Shown here: piece after piece, positions 54,981-63,946 of the stretch | Numbering within the stretch: the stretch's first letter is position 1 | Layout of the letters: every line of letters starts with the position of its first letter | Source of the DNA: Bin87 sp026710825 | GTDB taxonomy: Bacteria > Chloroflexota > Dehalococcoidia > Lucifugimonadales > UBA3495 | NCBI GenBank assembly: GCA_965232815.1 | Contig: OZ247427.1 | Span: forward strand, 2,790,001-2,854,000 | Length of the DNA: 64,000 nt | Direction: 5' to 3' | Translations under genes and position numbers: made by a program | The notes under the pieces: generated by a model | What the model saw: the letters and a program-made list of their open reading frames with translations, nothing else | Database searches by the model: none | What the model was told of the DNA's origin: nothing

Positions 54981-55778
54981 ATGGAGCTGGGACTGGACGG
55001 CAAGGTAGCCATTGTAACGGGCGGCAGCGAAGGAATTGGAAAGGCGGCCGCCTTACGTATGGCAGGAGAGGGCGCCAACGTCATCATCGTGGCCCGTCGT
55101 CAGGACGTGCTGGACGCGGCGGCCAACGAAATCCGAACCGCCACGGAAGGTGAAGTCCTCCCGATGGCAGCAGATGTGACGGACAAAGAGACCGCCGCAC
55201 GCGTGGTCAATACTGCCATAGAAAAGTATGGCCGTGTAGACATCTTGGTGAACAACGCCGGAACGTCCATGGCCAAGGGGTTTGAGGACGTCAGCGACGA
55301 CGATTGGGAGTTCGACTTCGAGCTCAAAGTGTGGGGCGCAATACGCCTGATCCGGTCCTCCATACCCGAAATGCGCAAAGTGGGCGGCGGACGCATTATC
55401 AACGTTACGAACCTGGGCGGGCGCACGCCCGGAGCTAACTCCATGCCCACGTCGATCTCGCGCGCGGCCGGCATCGCCATCACGAAGGGACTCTCGAAGG
55501 ACCTGGCATCCGACAACATCCTGGTAAACACTGTTTGCATCGGCCTGATCAAAAGCGGACAGCACCAACGGAGATACGACGGACGCATCACAAACGAACC
55601 CGATCTGGACATGGACGATTTCTACGCCCAGCTAGCCGCTGGCCGCGGCGTGCCTTTGGGCCGGGTCGGCGAGGGCGCGGAGGCAGGGGATGTAATCGCG
55701 TTCCTAGCGTCTGAGCGGGCGAGCTACCTGACAGGTGTGGCGATCAATATCGATGGAGGCGCGTCGGCGGTAGTGTAG
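54981..55778 (+). CDS. SDR-family protein with altered catalytic tetrad
   Basis: The 265-residue product has an intact cofactor loop (VTGGSEGIGKA, residues 13-23) and NNAGTS near 91, so NAD(P) binding is likely. In the active site, where classical SDRs have Ser...YxxxK, it reads INVTNLGG and PTSISRAAG. The tyrosine is replaced by threonine and the lysine by arginine. The C-terminal half (GLIKSGQHQRR, YLTGVAINIDGG) is normal. A variant mechanism or different reaction is expected. A gene for a class V aminotransferase follows after 50 bases. Confidence 0.85.
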   Translation: MELGLDGKVAIVTGGSEGIGKAAALRMAGEGANVIIVARRQDVLDAAANEIRTATEGEVLPMAADVTDKETAARVVNTAIEKYGRVDILVNNAGTSMAKGFEDVSDDDWEFDFELKVWGAIRLIRSSIPEMRKVGGGRIINVTNLGGRTPGANSMPTSISRAAGIAITKGLSKDLASDNILVNTVCIGLIKSGQHQRRYDGRITNEPDLDMDDFYAQLAAGRGVPLGRVGEGAEAGDVIAFLASERASYLTGVAINIDGGASAVV

Positions 55779-55828
55779 ATGGCGGGACGGCTGATACGCG
55801 TAACGTTCTGAAAACGGAGAGCTTAGCA

Positions 55829-57031
55829 GTGAGCGAATCATACTTAGAAGAATTCGAAGCCCCCAACCGATTGCTCCTGGGAGCGGGGCCTTGCACCGTC
55901 CATCCCAGGGTGCTACGAGCAATGACGCAGCCTGTCGTAGGGCATTTGGATCCCCTCTTCTTCCAGATTATGGATGAGGTGTGCGAGATGCTTCGGCAGG
56001 TATTCCACACCCAGAATTATGTGACTATGCCCATCTCGGCGACCGGAACCGGCGCCATGGAAACGGCGTGCGTGAACATACTGGAGCGTGGTGATACGGC
56101 GATCGTATGTCGCAACGGCTACTTCGGCGTACGGCTGGCTGATATTGCAGAGCGTTGCGGCGCAAACACTGTGATGGTGGACTCTCCCTGGGGCGAACCC
56201 GCCGATCTCAACGCATTAGAGGACGCGCTCAAGGCCAATGCGGGAACCAAGATGGTGGGCCTGGTTCACGCGGAAACGTCAACCGGAGCTATCACGCCGT
56301 TACAGGACGCTATCGACATGGCGCACCGGTATGGAGCCCTGGTGGTGGTGGACGCGGTTACGTCGCTGGGCAGTCATGAGGTACGAGTGGACGATTGGGA
56401 CATCGACGTGTGCTACAGCGCCAGCCAGAAGTGCCTTGGGGCGCCTCCTGGCTTGGCGCCGGTCAGCTTCGGTGAACGTGCAATGAACGCGATTAACAAG
56501 CGTTCCACCAAGGTTGAGAGCTTTTACTTCAACCTGCAAGGGGTCGCCGAATACTGGAACGAGACGCAACGCGTCTATCATCACACCAGCCCCATTACCA
56601 TGACCTACGCGATGCGGGAATCGCTCAGGATGATGATGGAGGAAGGTATTTCGGAGCGACACGTTCGCCATGCGCATGTCGCCGCGGGGCTGCGGGCAGG
56701 GCTGTCAGCCATGGGCCTGGAATTGGCCACGGCAGAGGGTTACCAATTGAATCCCATCACGGTGGTGAAATCTCCAGAGGGCGTTGACGAGGCCAAAGTC
56801 CGCGGTCGTTTGCTCAATGATTTCAACATCGAGGTCAGCGGGGGACTAGGCGAATTCCGAAACAGGGTCTGGCGCATCGGCATGATGGGAGACGGAGCCC
56901 GAGAGAGCAGCGTGCTCTCAGTGCTATCGGCGCTGGAAATGATTCTTAACGACGAAGGCTACGAGGTGGCGTTTGGCGCCAGCGTCGCCGCGGCTCAGCG
57001 AAGCTTCGCCAACAATGGTAATGCGAAGTAA
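55829..57031 (+). CDS. Class V aminotransferase, alanine/serine-glyoxylate type
   Basis: The 400-residue fold-type I PLP enzyme has LLLGAGPCTVHPRVL, SATGTGAMETACVN, VHAETSTGAITPL, VVVDAVTSLGSHEV (PLP Asp) and the Schiff-base lysine in SASQKCLGAPPGL near 200. This is the alanine-glyoxylate / serine-pyruvate aminotransferase group. Its position opposite a glycolate oxidase operon fits conversion of glyoxylate to glycine. GTG start. The C-terminal tail of about 20 residues is slightly long. Confidence 0.9.
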   Translation: MSESYLEEFEAPNRLLLGAGPCTVHPRVLRAMTQPVVGHLDPLFFQIMDEVCEMLRQVFHTQNYVTMPISATGTGAMETACVNILERGDTAIVCRNGYFGVRLADIAERCGANTVMVDSPWGEPADLNALEDALKANAGTKMVGLVHAETSTGAITPLQDAIDMAHRYGALVVVDAVTSLGSHEVRVDDWDIDVCYSASQKCLGAPPGLAPVSFGERAMNAINKRSTKVESFYFNLQGVAEYWNETQRVYHHTSPITMTYAMRESLRMMMEEGISERHVRHAHVAAGLRAGLSAMGLELATAEGYQLNPITVVKSPEGVDEAKVRGRLLNDFNIEVSGGLGEFRNRVWRIGMMGDGARESSVLSVLSALEMILNDEGYEVAFGASVAAAQRSFANNGNAK

Positions 57032-57104
57032 GTTACTGGGCGAGCAGCCAACCCTTTCGGAGTTGAACGGCACCGAAACTACGTAGAGAACCGAGAGATT
57101 CGAC

Positions 57105-57142
57105 GAGTAACCCCGCGCTCCAGAGCGCGGGGTTACTCTTTT
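57105..57142. terminator. Strong bidirectional terminator
   Basis: A perfect 15-bp stem (57105-57119 with 57124-57138) and 4-base loop are followed by tttt, between the convergent aminotransferase and glcF. Confidence 0.95.
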
Positions 57143-57170
57143 GTCGTGATGCTTGGGGCCACGACGCGGT

Positions 57171-58574
57171 TCACGGACTCTCCAACTGGTATGCAGCGTC
57201 GAGGATTTCCACTACATGTTTGACGCTCACATCGGATCCTGCGTTGCGCAGCCCCTGGTCCAGTTGCGCCATGCAACCCGGGTTAGCGGAAGCGATGATG
57301 TCGGCCCCAGCTGCGAGGGCATTGCCGACTTTCCGGCCCTGTAATCGTTGCGACATGTCTCTTTGTATCAACGAGTAGAATCCTGCTGACCCGCAACATA
57401 GAGACGACTCCGCCATCTCGACCAGTTGCAACCCGGGGATGCTACGCAGAATTTTCCTCGGAGCTTCGGTAATCCTCTGAGCGTGAGCCAGATGGCAGGG
57501 GTCTTGCATGGTCACGCGCCGGTTGAATTCGGATTGAGGAGGGTCCAGCGGGAGATAAGCCAGGAACTCGGTGATGTCGCGGGTGTTGTCGGCGAACTCA
57601 CTGGCTGATGCAGCATAATCCGGATCGTCGTGGAGCAACTCTCCGTATTCTTTCATGGAGGATCCACAGCCAGCCGAAGCAGTGATCACGAACTCCACGC
57701 CGGCGGCGCGAAAGGCGTCAATGTTTCTCCGCGCCATCTGCCTGCCCACTTCCAGATCACCAGCGTGCAGGTTCAGCGCACCGCAACAACCCTGGTCGGA
57801 TGGCGTAACGACATCGCAGCCGTTACGCTGCAACACTCGAACCGCCGCTCGCATTGCGTCGCCGTGCATCATGGGCATGACGCAACCCGACAGGAGGCCA
57901 ACAGTGGCCCGCCGCGTTCCGTGGGCTGTTGACACGGTGCTCCGGGGAGAGAAAAAACGATCGCCCATGACCGGCATTTGAGCTTCCATAGAGCCCAGGG
58001 CAACGGGTAGGGCTTTCAGGGCGCCTGACCGACGAAGCAGCCGTTGTGCTCCGGATTTCTGGTACAGACGCATCAAACGACCAGCGAGCCTGAGCCGGTT
58101 GTTGTGAGGCAGCGCCGCCCGCAGGAACAACTGGGACAAACGAGATAATTCCGGACTCTGGCTGTTATTGTCGCGGACCTGCGCCCGAGTTTGCTCCATG
58201 AGCCTTCCGTACGGCACTCCGGACGGGCACACGGCTTCACAAGCTCGGCACTGTAGACACAGTTCCCAATGGGAGACTAAACGGTCGCTGATTCCGACTC
58301 GGCCTTCATGGACCGCTTTCATCAATGCGATGCGACCCCGAGGAGATTCGGTTTCGAGACGCGTTTCGACGTACGTAGGGCACGCACTCAGACACAACCC
58401 ACAATGGACACAACGATACAAATCAGCTTCCGTAGGAGCGTCGGGGCCGACGAAACCTGGCCCATCGTTAAGACTCCCCTCGAACGGGACGCCGTAAGGG
58501 AACCCGTGGCCCGCGTCGATTCCGCCTCCAGCGTGCTGCACCTCTTCAACTCGCGGATCCGCGCTCTCGACCAT
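57171..58574 (-). CDS. glcF: Glycolate oxidase iron-sulfur subunit
   Basis: The 467-residue product has two 4Fe-4S motifs, CVHCGLCLSACPTY near 54 and CLQCRACEAVCPSG near 107, followed by two CCG domains (GCCGALNLHAGD and SLCCGSAGFY). This is the GlcF layout, passing electrons from the flavin subunits to the quinone pool at the inner membrane. An extra N-terminal stretch of about 45 residues precedes the first cluster. Its ATG overlaps the glcE stop by one base (TAATG). Confidence 0.93.
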   Translation of the reverse strand: MVESADPRVEEVQHAGGGIDAGHGFPYGVPFEGSLNDGPGFVGPDAPTEADLYRCVHCGLCLSACPTYVETRLETESPRGRIALMKAVHEGRVGISDRLVSHWELCLQCRACEAVCPSGVPYGRLMEQTRAQVRDNNSQSPELSRLSQLFLRAALPHNNRLRLAGRLMRLYQKSGAQRLLRRSGALKALPVALGSMEAQMPVMGDRFFSPRSTVSTAHGTRRATVGLLSGCVMPMMHGDAMRAAVRVLQRNGCDVVTPSDQGCCGALNLHAGDLEVGRQMARRNIDAFRAAGVEFVITASAGCGSSMKEYGELLHDDPDYAASASEFADNTRDITEFLAYLPLDPPQSEFNRRVTMQDPCHLAHAQRITEAPRKILRSIPGLQLVEMAESSLCCGSAGFYSLIQRDMSQRLQGRKVGNALAAGADIIASANPGCMAQLDQGLRNAGSDVSVKHVVEILDAAYQLESP

Positions 58575-59923
58575 TACAGTCCTCCGACAAAACGCCCTGG
58601 GTTAAGAATTCCCGCAGGATCGAACTGGATCTTAATTCGACGCATGATATCCATGCCTGAGGGATCGGGTCCCCAGACATCGACCAACGCTTTCGTCTCC
58701 GGGGGACATGTTTCGACGATAACGCTTCCGCCCGATGCTACCGCGTCGGCCTGTATGTCCCGCAGATGTTGGGCAAGTTGGACCGGGTCTTCCTCCGACA
58801 CATCATTCCACCAGATCAGGCGGCCCCCACCGAATCCTGCATCCGCGAGTATCGCAGGGTGGGCACCGGCGATTTCGGTAGTTTCCATAGCCATCAGCTG
58901 TTCCAAAGCACTGGGCTGGGCGTTGATGCGAATACACAGACTCGGAGGGTGGATGGGATTTACAGGAAAGTCCGCCAACGAGTCGGTCAATTGGATAGCT
59001 TCGTCCCCTTCGATTCGGAGAGTGCTGGCGGACCCGAGCCAGGCTAGCGCGATATCTTCGGTCCTACGCTTGACGGAAGCGGGCCGCCCCGCGATCACGG
59101 CGAGGGCGGCTGGACCGTATCCTGTCGGCAATTGGCCCACATCAAGATGCCGAACCGCGTCCGGGTTGAGGAGATGGAGCGCATGCGGAGCGTACGGTTG
59201 GGCCAAAAGATCGTGGCATGCGGACACCGCCGATTGATTGTTTTCGAACGCTGCGACCACCGCCGCCCAAGCTGTCGGCGCCGGAGTGATCTTGAACGTC
59301 GCATCGGTGATCACCGCCAGCGTTCCCAATGAGCCAGTGTATAAGCGGTTCAGATCGTATCCGGTGACGTTTTTGACCACCTGGCCGCCGCATTTGCTGA
59401 TAGTTCCATCGGGACCGACAACAGTCATCCCGATGAGCCAGTCCCGAGGTAATCCGTAGGTTGAGCGCAGGGGTCCGCTGATACCAGTTGCCAGTGTGCC
59501 TCCGACGGTGGCCCTTCCAGGCAATGGCGGGGCGAGGGGTACATACTTCGCATCCCGCGCCAATGCCGAGTCCAGATCTTCGACTGTCATGCCAGCCTGT
59601 ACGTGGACTGTAAGATCCGCAGGCTGAAAATCGAGCATCCCGTTCAGTCGGCTCATATCCAGGGCGATACCCGGGCGAGTTGGGGGGTTCCCAAGATGCT
59701 TGAGGGTACCGCCTCCGACTGGATAAATCGCGACGTTGTTACGATGGGCCCATTCCAGCACTAAGGAAACTTCCTGAGTGTCAGCAGGCCGAGCAGCGGC
59801 CATGGGGACAAAGGATCCGATTGCGTAATCTCCGACCTGATCGGAACCGAGAACCCGACTGGCACCCAACAGCTCGTCGAGTTCTACCATAGAATGACGC
59901 GCTGGATCAGCCAATGTGGCCAT
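58574..59923 (-). CDS. glcE: Glycolate oxidase FAD-binding subunit GlcE
   Basis: The 449-residue product is a VAO/PCMH-type FAD protein: AIYPVGGGTLKHLGNPP near 72, VHVQAGMTVEDLDSAL, LPGRATVGGTLATGISGPLRS near 140 and KNVTGYDLNRLYTGSLGTL near 187, the usual PCMH motifs. Together with GlcD and GlcF it forms the three-subunit glycolate dehydrogenase. Start 3 bases after the glcD stop. The sequence is longer than E. coli GlcE (about 350) mainly in its C-terminal half. Confidence 0.92.
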   Translation of the reverse strand: MATLADPARHSMVELDELLGASRVLGSDQVGDYAIGSFVPMAAARPADTQEVSLVLEWAHRNNVAIYPVGGGTLKHLGNPPTRPGIALDMSRLNGMLDFQPADLTVHVQAGMTVEDLDSALARDAKYVPLAPPLPGRATVGGTLATGISGPLRSTYGLPRDWLIGMTVVGPDGTISKCGGQVVKNVTGYDLNRLYTGSLGTLAVITDATFKITPAPTAWAAVVAAFENNQSAVSACHDLLAQPYAPHALHLLNPDAVRHLDVGQLPTGYGPAALAVIAGRPASVKRRTEDIALAWLGSASTLRIEGDEAIQLTDSLADFPVNPIHPPSLCIRINAQPSALEQLMAMETTEIAGAHPAILADAGFGGGRLIWWNDVSEEDPVQLAQHLRDIQADAVASGGSVIVETCPPETKALVDVWGPDPSGMDIMRRIKIQFDPAGILNPGRFVGGL

Positions 59924-59926
59924 GCA

Positions 59927-61360
59927 TCATGCGTACAGGGCCGCAGTGTGCGACGCCGGATGGGGAGACGGGCGATAATAGCTTCCGTCGGGAAAAATCT
60001 TTCCAGGATTCAGGCGGTTTTGCGGCGCAAAGGCCTCTCTGACACGCTGCATCGCGGCCATGTCCTCGTCGTCGTAGACCAGCGGCATAAATTCCTTTTT
60101 CTCAAGACCAATACCATGTTCGCCACTAAGGGTACCGCCCAATGCCGCGCACTCTTGCATCAACTCCGCAGCCGCGGCCATTGCGCTTTCCATAACTCCG
60201 GGCTCCCTGGCGTCGAACAGCATGCAAGGATGCAAATTACCGTCGCCAGCGTGGAATACATTGGCGATGGTGATTCCGTACCGTTCGCTGACCTCCGAGA
60301 CTTTCCGGAGCATCTGGGTCAACCGGGTGCGTGGAACTACGCCGTCGACCAGGTAATAATTGGGGGCGATGGTGCCGAACGCGCCAAAGGCGGTTTTCCG
60401 ACCGACCCACAAACGTTCACGCTCGGCATCGTCCTCGGCAATACGGACATCGGCGGCGCCCGTATCCCACAGGGCGGACTCCACGTCGCGGGTGACTTCC
60501 TCGACCTCTTCATGCAATCCTTCGAGTTCAATGAGCAGCACGGCACCCGCATCGTTGGGGTATCCAGCATCAGTTACGTTCTGGACGGCTTTGATGCTGA
60601 GGGCATCAATCATTTCCAATGCTGCGGGAACAATACCGTAGCCGATGACCGCTGAGACCGCGGTGCAAGCGGAGTCAATATCGGGGAATATCCCCAAGAA
60701 AGTCCGAACCGATTCCGGTGTCGGCAACAGTCGCACCAAGATCCTGGTAGCGATACCGAAAGTACCTTCCGACCCCACGAAGGCACCCCGAAGATCATAT
60801 CCGGTTGCTTCTCGCGCTTGTCCGCCGAGATAAACGACCTCACCATCTTCGAGCACAACTTCCATGCCTATAACGTGGTTAGTGGTCGCGCCGTACGCCA
60901 GGCAATGGGGTCCGCCGGCGTTTTCAGCGATATTGCCGCCAAGGCTACACGCCCGCTGGCTGGAGGGGTCTGGCGCGTACCGCATCCCGAACTTGCGAAC
61001 ATAGTTATCCAGGTCGAGGTTGATGACGCCCGGTTCCACCAGGGCCGTGCGGTTAACTGAATCCACTTCCAGGATTTGATTCATCCTGGGAAATGCGACC
61101 TGCAAACCGTCTGGCGGCGTGATGGCTCCACCGCTCAATCCGGTGCCACTGCCACGGCCGACGACGGTGATTCCAGCTTCGTACGCCAAGGCCATGACGC
61201 GGCTGACCTCGTAAGTGTTGGCTGGCAAAACGACCGCCCGAGGCATCGAGCGGTCGACAGAACCATCGTACTCGTAGACGAGCAGATCCTCCCGGTGATC
61301 GATTACATATTCGTCACCGACGATGGCTCGAAGTTGGTCCAGGAAATCGGAGTTCGCCAA
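59927..61360 (-). CDS. glcD: Glycolate oxidase FAD subunit GlcD
   Basis: The 477-residue product shows the PCMH FAD motifs RGSGTGLSGGAI, DPSSQRACSLGGNIAENAGGPHC and GYDLRGAFVGSEGTFGIAT, and the C-terminal catalytic segments NVFHAGDGNLHP and SGEHGIGLEKK. It oxidises glycolate (or D-lactate) to the keto acid. A TTG at 61360 is taken as the start: it lies 7 bases after the NHL gene stop with aagga upstream, and the product then begins with the normal FLDQLRAIVG helix. A longer frame would run into the upstream gene. Confidence 0.93.
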   Translation of the reverse strand: MANSDFLDQLRAIVGDEYVIDHREDLLVYEYDGSVDRSMPRAVVLPANTYEVSRVMALAYEAGITVVGRGSGTGLSGGAITPPDGLQVAFPRMNQILEVDSVNRTALVEPGVINLDLDNYVRKFGMRYAPDPSSQRACSLGGNIAENAGGPHCLAYGATTNHVIGMEVVLEDGEVVYLGGQAREATGYDLRGAFVGSEGTFGIATRILVRLLPTPESVRTFLGIFPDIDSACTAVSAVIGYGIVPAALEMIDALSIKAVQNVTDAGYPNDAGAVLLIELEGLHEEVEEVTRDVESALWDTGAADVRIAEDDAERERLWVGRKTAFGAFGTIAPNYYLVDGVVPRTRLTQMLRKVSEVSERYGITIANVFHAGDGNLHPCMLFDAREPGVMESAMAAAAELMQECAALGGTLSGEHGIGLEKKEFMPLVYDDEDMAAMQRVREAFAPQNRLNPGKIFPDGSYYRPSPHPASHTAALYA

Positions 61361-61367
61361 TGTAATG

Positions 61368-62396
61368 TCAGTCCTTGCGTCGCTGATACACCTGGATACG
61401 ATGCCGGTTAGATTCCACCACGTACAGCCGTTCTTCGGAATCCAAGCGTACCGACACCGGCCCCCAGAAGTAGGGCTCAATCTGTGAAGAAATAAGGTAG
61501 GGCGTGTCGAGATGGGCGGGGAGTTCAGGGGTCAGGTTCGACATTTCCCGCGTGTTTCGCTCGTCAGGATTCACCGACATGAAATCCTGCGCCCACTTGG
61601 ACAGGGTGGCCTGGCCGCGCAGCAGTTGAACGAATCCGCCGTCAGGGTCCAAAATCTGCACCCGCTCGTTGCCCCAGTCGGATACGTAAATGTATCCCTC
61701 TGAATCGACGCAAACGCCAGACGGCCTGCTGAACTGTCCGTCACCAGTGCCTGACGATCCGTAAGAGGCCATGAACTGCCCGTCCGCGGTGAACTTCTGC
61801 ACTCGGTCATTGCGCCAGTCAGCAACGTAGACGTTACCTGACGAGTCCAGTCCGACTCCCCACGGCATATTGAATTGTCCAGGGCCATCTCCAGCTTCAC
61901 CCCACATGCCGAGCGACTCGCCCGACGTGGTGAACCGCTGCACTCGGTTGTTGCCCTGTTCAACGACGTACAGCGTTTGGTCAGCGCTAAGGGCGATGCC
62001 CGCTGGGGCGTTCATCTGGCCCGAGTCAGTGCCCAACTCTCCCCACTGTCGAACAAAATTGCCTTGCGTATCGAGCGCCGTGATGCGGTGCTGCTGCTCA
62101 TCGGTGACGTACACGACGGTCGAGTTGTCCACTGCCATCGCGACCGGGAAAATCCACTGACCGTCGCCCCTGCCATACCCACGGGAGAACTCTCCGAGGT
62201 AGTCCTCTTCCCAATTCATCATACCGATACGCACCAGAGACGCGCGTACGGTATCGCACCGGTTTAGGATCAGGATGCGACCGTCCGACGTGAATGCGCA
62301 ATCATACGGATTAGTGAAACCACGACCGCTCTGGTTGGTGGTCAAACCAATGGTTTTGAGGTATTCCACCGGCCCGGCGGCAACGGCGGTAGTCAT
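61368..62396 (-). CDS. NHL-repeat beta-propeller protein
   Basis: The 342-residue product has about six NHL repeats of the type F..P.G.A.D..G.VYV.D..N.RVQ.F, for example MPWGVGLDSSGNVYVADWRNDRVQKF and RPSGVCVDSEGYIYVSDWGNERVQIL. It should fold as a propeller for protein or ligand binding. No signal peptide is present from the ATG at 62396 (gggaga upstream). It is directly followed by glcD after 7 bases, so it may be an accessory of the glycolate system, although that is only positional. Confidence 0.9.
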   Translation of the reverse strand: MTTAVAAGPVEYLKTIGLTTNQSGRGFTNPYDCAFTSDGRILILNRCDTVRASLVRIGMMNWEEDYLGEFSRGYGRGDGQWIFPVAMAVDNSTVVYVTDEQQHRITALDTQGNFVRQWGELGTDSGQMNAPAGIALSADQTLYVVEQGNNRVQRFTTSGESLGMWGEAGDGPGQFNMPWGVGLDSSGNVYVADWRNDRVQKFTADGQFMASYGSSGTGDGQFSRPSGVCVDSEGYIYVSDWGNERVQILDPDGGFVQLLRGQATLSKWAQDFMSVNPDERNTREMSNLTPELPAHLDTPYLISSQIEPYFWGPVSVRLDSEERLYVVESNRHRIQVYQRRKD

Positions 62397-62419
62397 AAGA
62401 ATCTCTCCCCTGTTCAGCA

Positions 62420-62445
62420 TAGGGGCGAATGATCATTCGCCCCTA
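62420..62445. repeat. Palindromic intergenic repeat, copy 2
   Basis: TAGGGGCGAATGA followed by its exact reverse complement forms a perfect 26-bp palindrome. The core GGGGCGAAT/ATTCGCCCC is shared with 29469-29493. It lies between the DUF1800 stop and the NHL gene start. Confidence 0.8.
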
Positions 62446-62481
62446 GTTGGTCTGTGTTGATTGTGCGTTGGCCGGTCGTTA

Positions 62482-63897
62482 TCAGGCCAACTGGTATTCC
62501 CGCGTAGCCGTCAAAAGACGCAAAAGGTTGGCGATGCGCTGGTCGTCGGCTTCGGTGCGGGAACCTTCCCGCAGGTCGGCGGCGCCCTGTTCGCCGGCAA
62601 ACTCGCTAAGCGAAGTCCTGGTGGTGTCTGATAACACGATCGGCCCCAAAAGGTCCGCGCAAGCATCCACCTGCGCTGTTCCGGAAAGCGGGCCGTCGAC
62701 ATCCGCAGACATCCGATCGATTAGCGCCTGGACGCCGGGGTTCCTGGGGTCGCCGAGTTCTTTCCCGACGAAATTGACCCGTTCAACAAGTGCCCCGCTG
62801 TCGATCCATTCGGAGCCTTCGTGCCAGCCTTCCACGCTGGGCGGCTGGAAAATACCCTGGCCCATGTACAAGGTATATCTTGCCAGTTGGTCAGCGCCGA
62901 AGGTGGGCTCCCGATAAGTGCCTGCCAAGCGGACCGCGCCTACCACCAGTTCCACGGGTCCCTTCACGCGAGCGAAACGCGGGTCGTCGGACTTGAAGTA
63001 ATCGGAGTTGAACAACGTCCGGAGCACTGAGCGAATTTCGTACTCGGAATCGAAGTACGTGGCTATCATGTCGGATATGACAGCCTCGCCGGCCTCGGTG
63101 ACCTCATCAGCGGCGAAGAATTGGAACAACCGCGTGCAGATGAAGCGCGCGGACGCCTCCTGTCGCACGATGATGTCGATGATATCCTCGCCGTTGAAGT
63201 TGCCGGTTTGCCCCAGGAACGTCTTCTCACCGTCGTCGTGGTCGTTATCGCGGTACTGGAAGTGCCATGCAATACGGCTGTACGGCCAGATAGAGTCGCG
63301 GCTGGCGCGCGTTGCCATGTACTCGGCATTGCCGAGCGTCCAACCGGTGAACGCGCGAGCACATTCCTTCACGTCGTCTTCAGTGTAGTTGCCGATGCCC
63401 ATTGAAAAGAGTTCCAGCAACTCACGCCCATAGTTCTCGTTGATGTCGCCCTTGTGGTTGTCATTATTGTCCAACCAGATGATCATGGCCGGGTCTTTCG
63501 ACAGTTCAACCAGCAAGGTGTGGAACGATCCCATCGAGTGGCGGCGGAAAGTGTCGATCTGGTTCATCAACGACCGCGCCTGGTTGAGTTTGGAATAGCC
63601 AGTGGCGAAGAGGCTGTGCCAGAACAACGCCATCTTTTCTTCCAATGGGTTGTCCGTGGTCACCATGCGGTAAATCCAGTAGGCACCCGCGCTGTTCAGC
63701 TCCCGCATCTCCGCCATATCCACATGGAACCGGCGGATCAAATCGTCGGGCATTGTGTTGGGGCTGCCGGGATTAAGCAGGTCTTCCACGACTGATTCGT
63801 AACCTTGCGCCACCTTTTGTTCCAGCTCATTCCGGCTGGCGCCGAAACCGGCGCGCCGCATAAGATGAGCCATCAAGGCAATGTCCGCGTTGCTCAT
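62482..63897 (-). CDS. DUF1800 family protein
   Basis: The 471-residue product matches DUF1800: AHLMRRAGFGASRNELE at the start, KMALFWHSLFATGYSKL, WLDNNDNHKGDINENYGRELLELFSMGIGNYTEDDVKECARAFTGW (shown in the protein near 155-200), FLGQTGNFNGEDIIDII and FQPPSVEGWHEG. Family members are usually paired with DUF1501 sulfatase-like proteins and are thought to act in the envelope. No signal peptide is visible here. The ATG at 63897 has ggagg upstream. Confidence 0.92.
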   Translation of the reverse strand: MSNADIALMAHLMRRAGFGASRNELEQKVAQGYESVVEDLLNPGSPNTMPDDLIRRFHVDMAEMRELNSAGAYWIYRMVTTDNPLEEKMALFWHSLFATGYSKLNQARSLMNQIDTFRRHSMGSFHTLLVELSKDPAMIIWLDNNDNHKGDINENYGRELLELFSMGIGNYTEDDVKECARAFTGWTLGNAEYMATRASRDSIWPYSRIAWHFQYRDNDHDDGEKTFLGQTGNFNGEDIIDIIVRQEASARFICTRLFQFFAADEVTEAGEAVISDMIATYFDSEYEIRSVLRTLFNSDYFKSDDPRFARVKGPVELVVGAVRLAGTYREPTFGADQLARYTLYMGQGIFQPPSVEGWHEGSEWIDSGALVERVNFVGKELGDPRNPGVQALIDRMSADVDGPLSGTAQVDACADLLGPIVLSDTTRTSLSEFAGEQGAADLREGSRTEADDQRIANLLRLLTATREYQLA

Positions 63898-63946
63898 AAT
63901 TGCCTCCGAAATATCTGTTTGCTCTGGCCGCATCGGGGATAGTGCG

